Shown one piece after another: positions 63,351 to 64,000 of a stretch of DNA of 64,000 bases. Both the position numbers and the translations under genes were made by a program. Origin of the DNA: Bacillota bacterium (GTDB lineage: Bacteria > Bacillota > Clostridia > Saccharofermentanales > Fastidiosipilaceae). The notes below the pieces were generated by a model that saw only the letters and a list, made by a program, of their open reading frames with translations, was not told the origin of the DNA and ran no database searches. Each line of letters starts with the position of its first letter. Within the stretch, counting starts at the first letter, position 1. The stretch is from contig JAEZWR010000026.1 in the NCBI GenBank assembly GCA_023420115.1, positions 1 through 64,000 on the forward strand. The letters run 5' to 3'.

Positions 63351-64000
63351 CTAGTATCTTGTTGCAGTCTCCTCTAATTGAGCCTTGTGCAAGGCAGCAT
63401 AATAACCATTTTTAAGAAGAAGTTCTTCGTGACTACCCTCTTCTAAAATACCACCTTTACCTATATAGAAAATTCTATCTGCATTCTGAATAGTTGATAA
63501 TCTGTGGGCAACAACAAAACTAGTTCTCCCTTTCATCAGACGGCCAAGTGCTTCTTGTACTGCGCGTTCTGTTCTCGTATCTATCCCAGAAGTAGCCTCA
63601 TCTAATATCAAAAGACCTGGATCAGCTAACATGACTCTAGCAAAAGAGATAAGCTGTCTTTCGCCTGTAGAAACACCAGCTCCCTTTTCTTGAATCTCAG
63701 TCATATATCCATTTTCATGTTTCTGTATAAAAGGATCAGCAATAATATCCTTGGCTGCCTTTATACATTCCTCATCACTTGCTTCTAGTCTTCCATAACG
63801 GATATTTTCCATAATACTGATAGGGAAAAGATAAGGCTCTTGAAGCATCACTCCCATACTTCTTCTAAGTGAATCTAAAGTAACCTTACTTATGTCCACC
63901 CCATCTATTAATATCTTACCAGAATCAATATTGTAGAAACGGGATAGCAAATTAAGAACCGTAGTTTTGCCCGCACCTGTCTCTCCGACAAGGGCTATGG
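63351..64000 (-). CDS. ABC exporter, ATP-binding domain (5' end outside window)
   Basis: The frame is open to the right edge, so the gene is truncated by the window. Visible parts are Walker A GETGAGKTT at the edge, Q-loop MLQEPYLF, a signature GAGVSTGERQLISFARVML with STGER replacing LSGGQ, Walker B LLILDEATSGID and H-loop VVAHRLSTIQNAD. This is the C-terminal domain of an MsbA/LmrA-like exporter half, whose membrane domain should lie to the right. The STGER form of the signature is typical of one subunit of heterodimeric exporters, so a partner gene is likely just upstream. Confidence 0.93.
   Translation of the reverse strand, partial: IALVGETGAGKTTVLNLLSRFYNIDSGKILIDGVDISKVTLDSLRRSMGVMLQEPYLFPISIMENIRYGRLEASDEECIKAAKDIIADPFIQKHENGYMTEIQEKGAGVSTGERQLISFARVMLADPGLLILDEATSGIDTRTERAVQEALGRLMKGRTSFVVAHRLSTIQNADRIFYIGKGGILEEGSHEELLLKNGYYAALHKAQLEETATRY

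Overview
The window is AT-rich bacterial DNA (roughly two thirds A+T). Purine-rich Shine-Dalgarno sites are common, as are TTG and GTG starts and U-tailed hairpin terminators. A sorting-signal surface protein (LAKTGE) and a clostridial-type gene set (modABC, Mo hydroxylase, TPP-riboswitch ThiXYZ, MATE, P1B ATPase) point to a low-GC Gram-positive of the Firmicutes, probably Clostridia-like. The species cannot be named from sequence alone. No tRNA, rRNA, CRISPR array or intact insertion sequence was seen.

Layout. 1-1.8 kb: 5' part of a large secreted protein with calcium-binding repeats, cut by the window edge. 2.3-6.4 kb: two-gene molybdenum hydroxylase (xanthine dehydrogenase family). 7-8.3 kb: a pair of DMT-type membrane proteins, one with a long coiled-coil tail. 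8.5-11.4 kb: thiXYZ pyrimidine-precursor transporter under a TPP riboswitch. 12.3-14.7 kb: AhpC and a domain-shuffled AhpF-like reductase. 14.9-18.3 kb: FtsX/MacB-type ABC exporter. 18.7-20.7 kb: MATE exporter coupled to a cytidylate-kinase-like protein. 20.8-21.3 kb: decayed esterase lipoprotein gene. 22-25.1 kb: gnd and zwf (oxidative pentose phosphate). 25.4-27.6 kb: cyclase-family hydrolase, DtxR/MntR regulator, LRR protein. 27.7-32 kb: unknown P-loop protein, heavy-metal P-type ATPase, TetR regulator. 32-36.4 kb: molybdate uptake and cofactor genes (mog-type, modCBA, MoeA-like), which would supply the hydroxylase at 2.3-6.4 kb. 38-53.8 kb: a block of eight genes all on the minus strand (lepA, lepB, aspS, corA, hisS, a GH109-like oxidoreductase, mfd, pth). 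54.5-63.2 kb: mainly plus-strand genes (sortase-type surface protein, giant CPBP protease, kdgK, M20 peptidase), then a partial ABC exporter.

The most notable signals are these. (1) A dense cluster of DnaA-box-like 9-mers sits in the 720-bp gap after pth, exactly where gene orientation flips from minus to plus; it is a candidate replication origin or DnaA-titration site. (2) Two membrane proteases, signal peptidase I (about 1000 aa) and a CPBP protease (1278 aa), carry 800-970-residue acidic, low-complexity N-terminal regions. A short motif, [KRN]-[RE]-[ILV]-[ND]-[LI]-[STA]-[DSE], recurs in these two regions and in the N-terminal extension of Mfd, which hints at a shared binding partner or modification. 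(3) A GC[AT]CTC-type motif next to an A-tract recurs on both strands. (4) The thiX ribosome-binding site lies inside the terminator hairpin of the TPP riboswitch.
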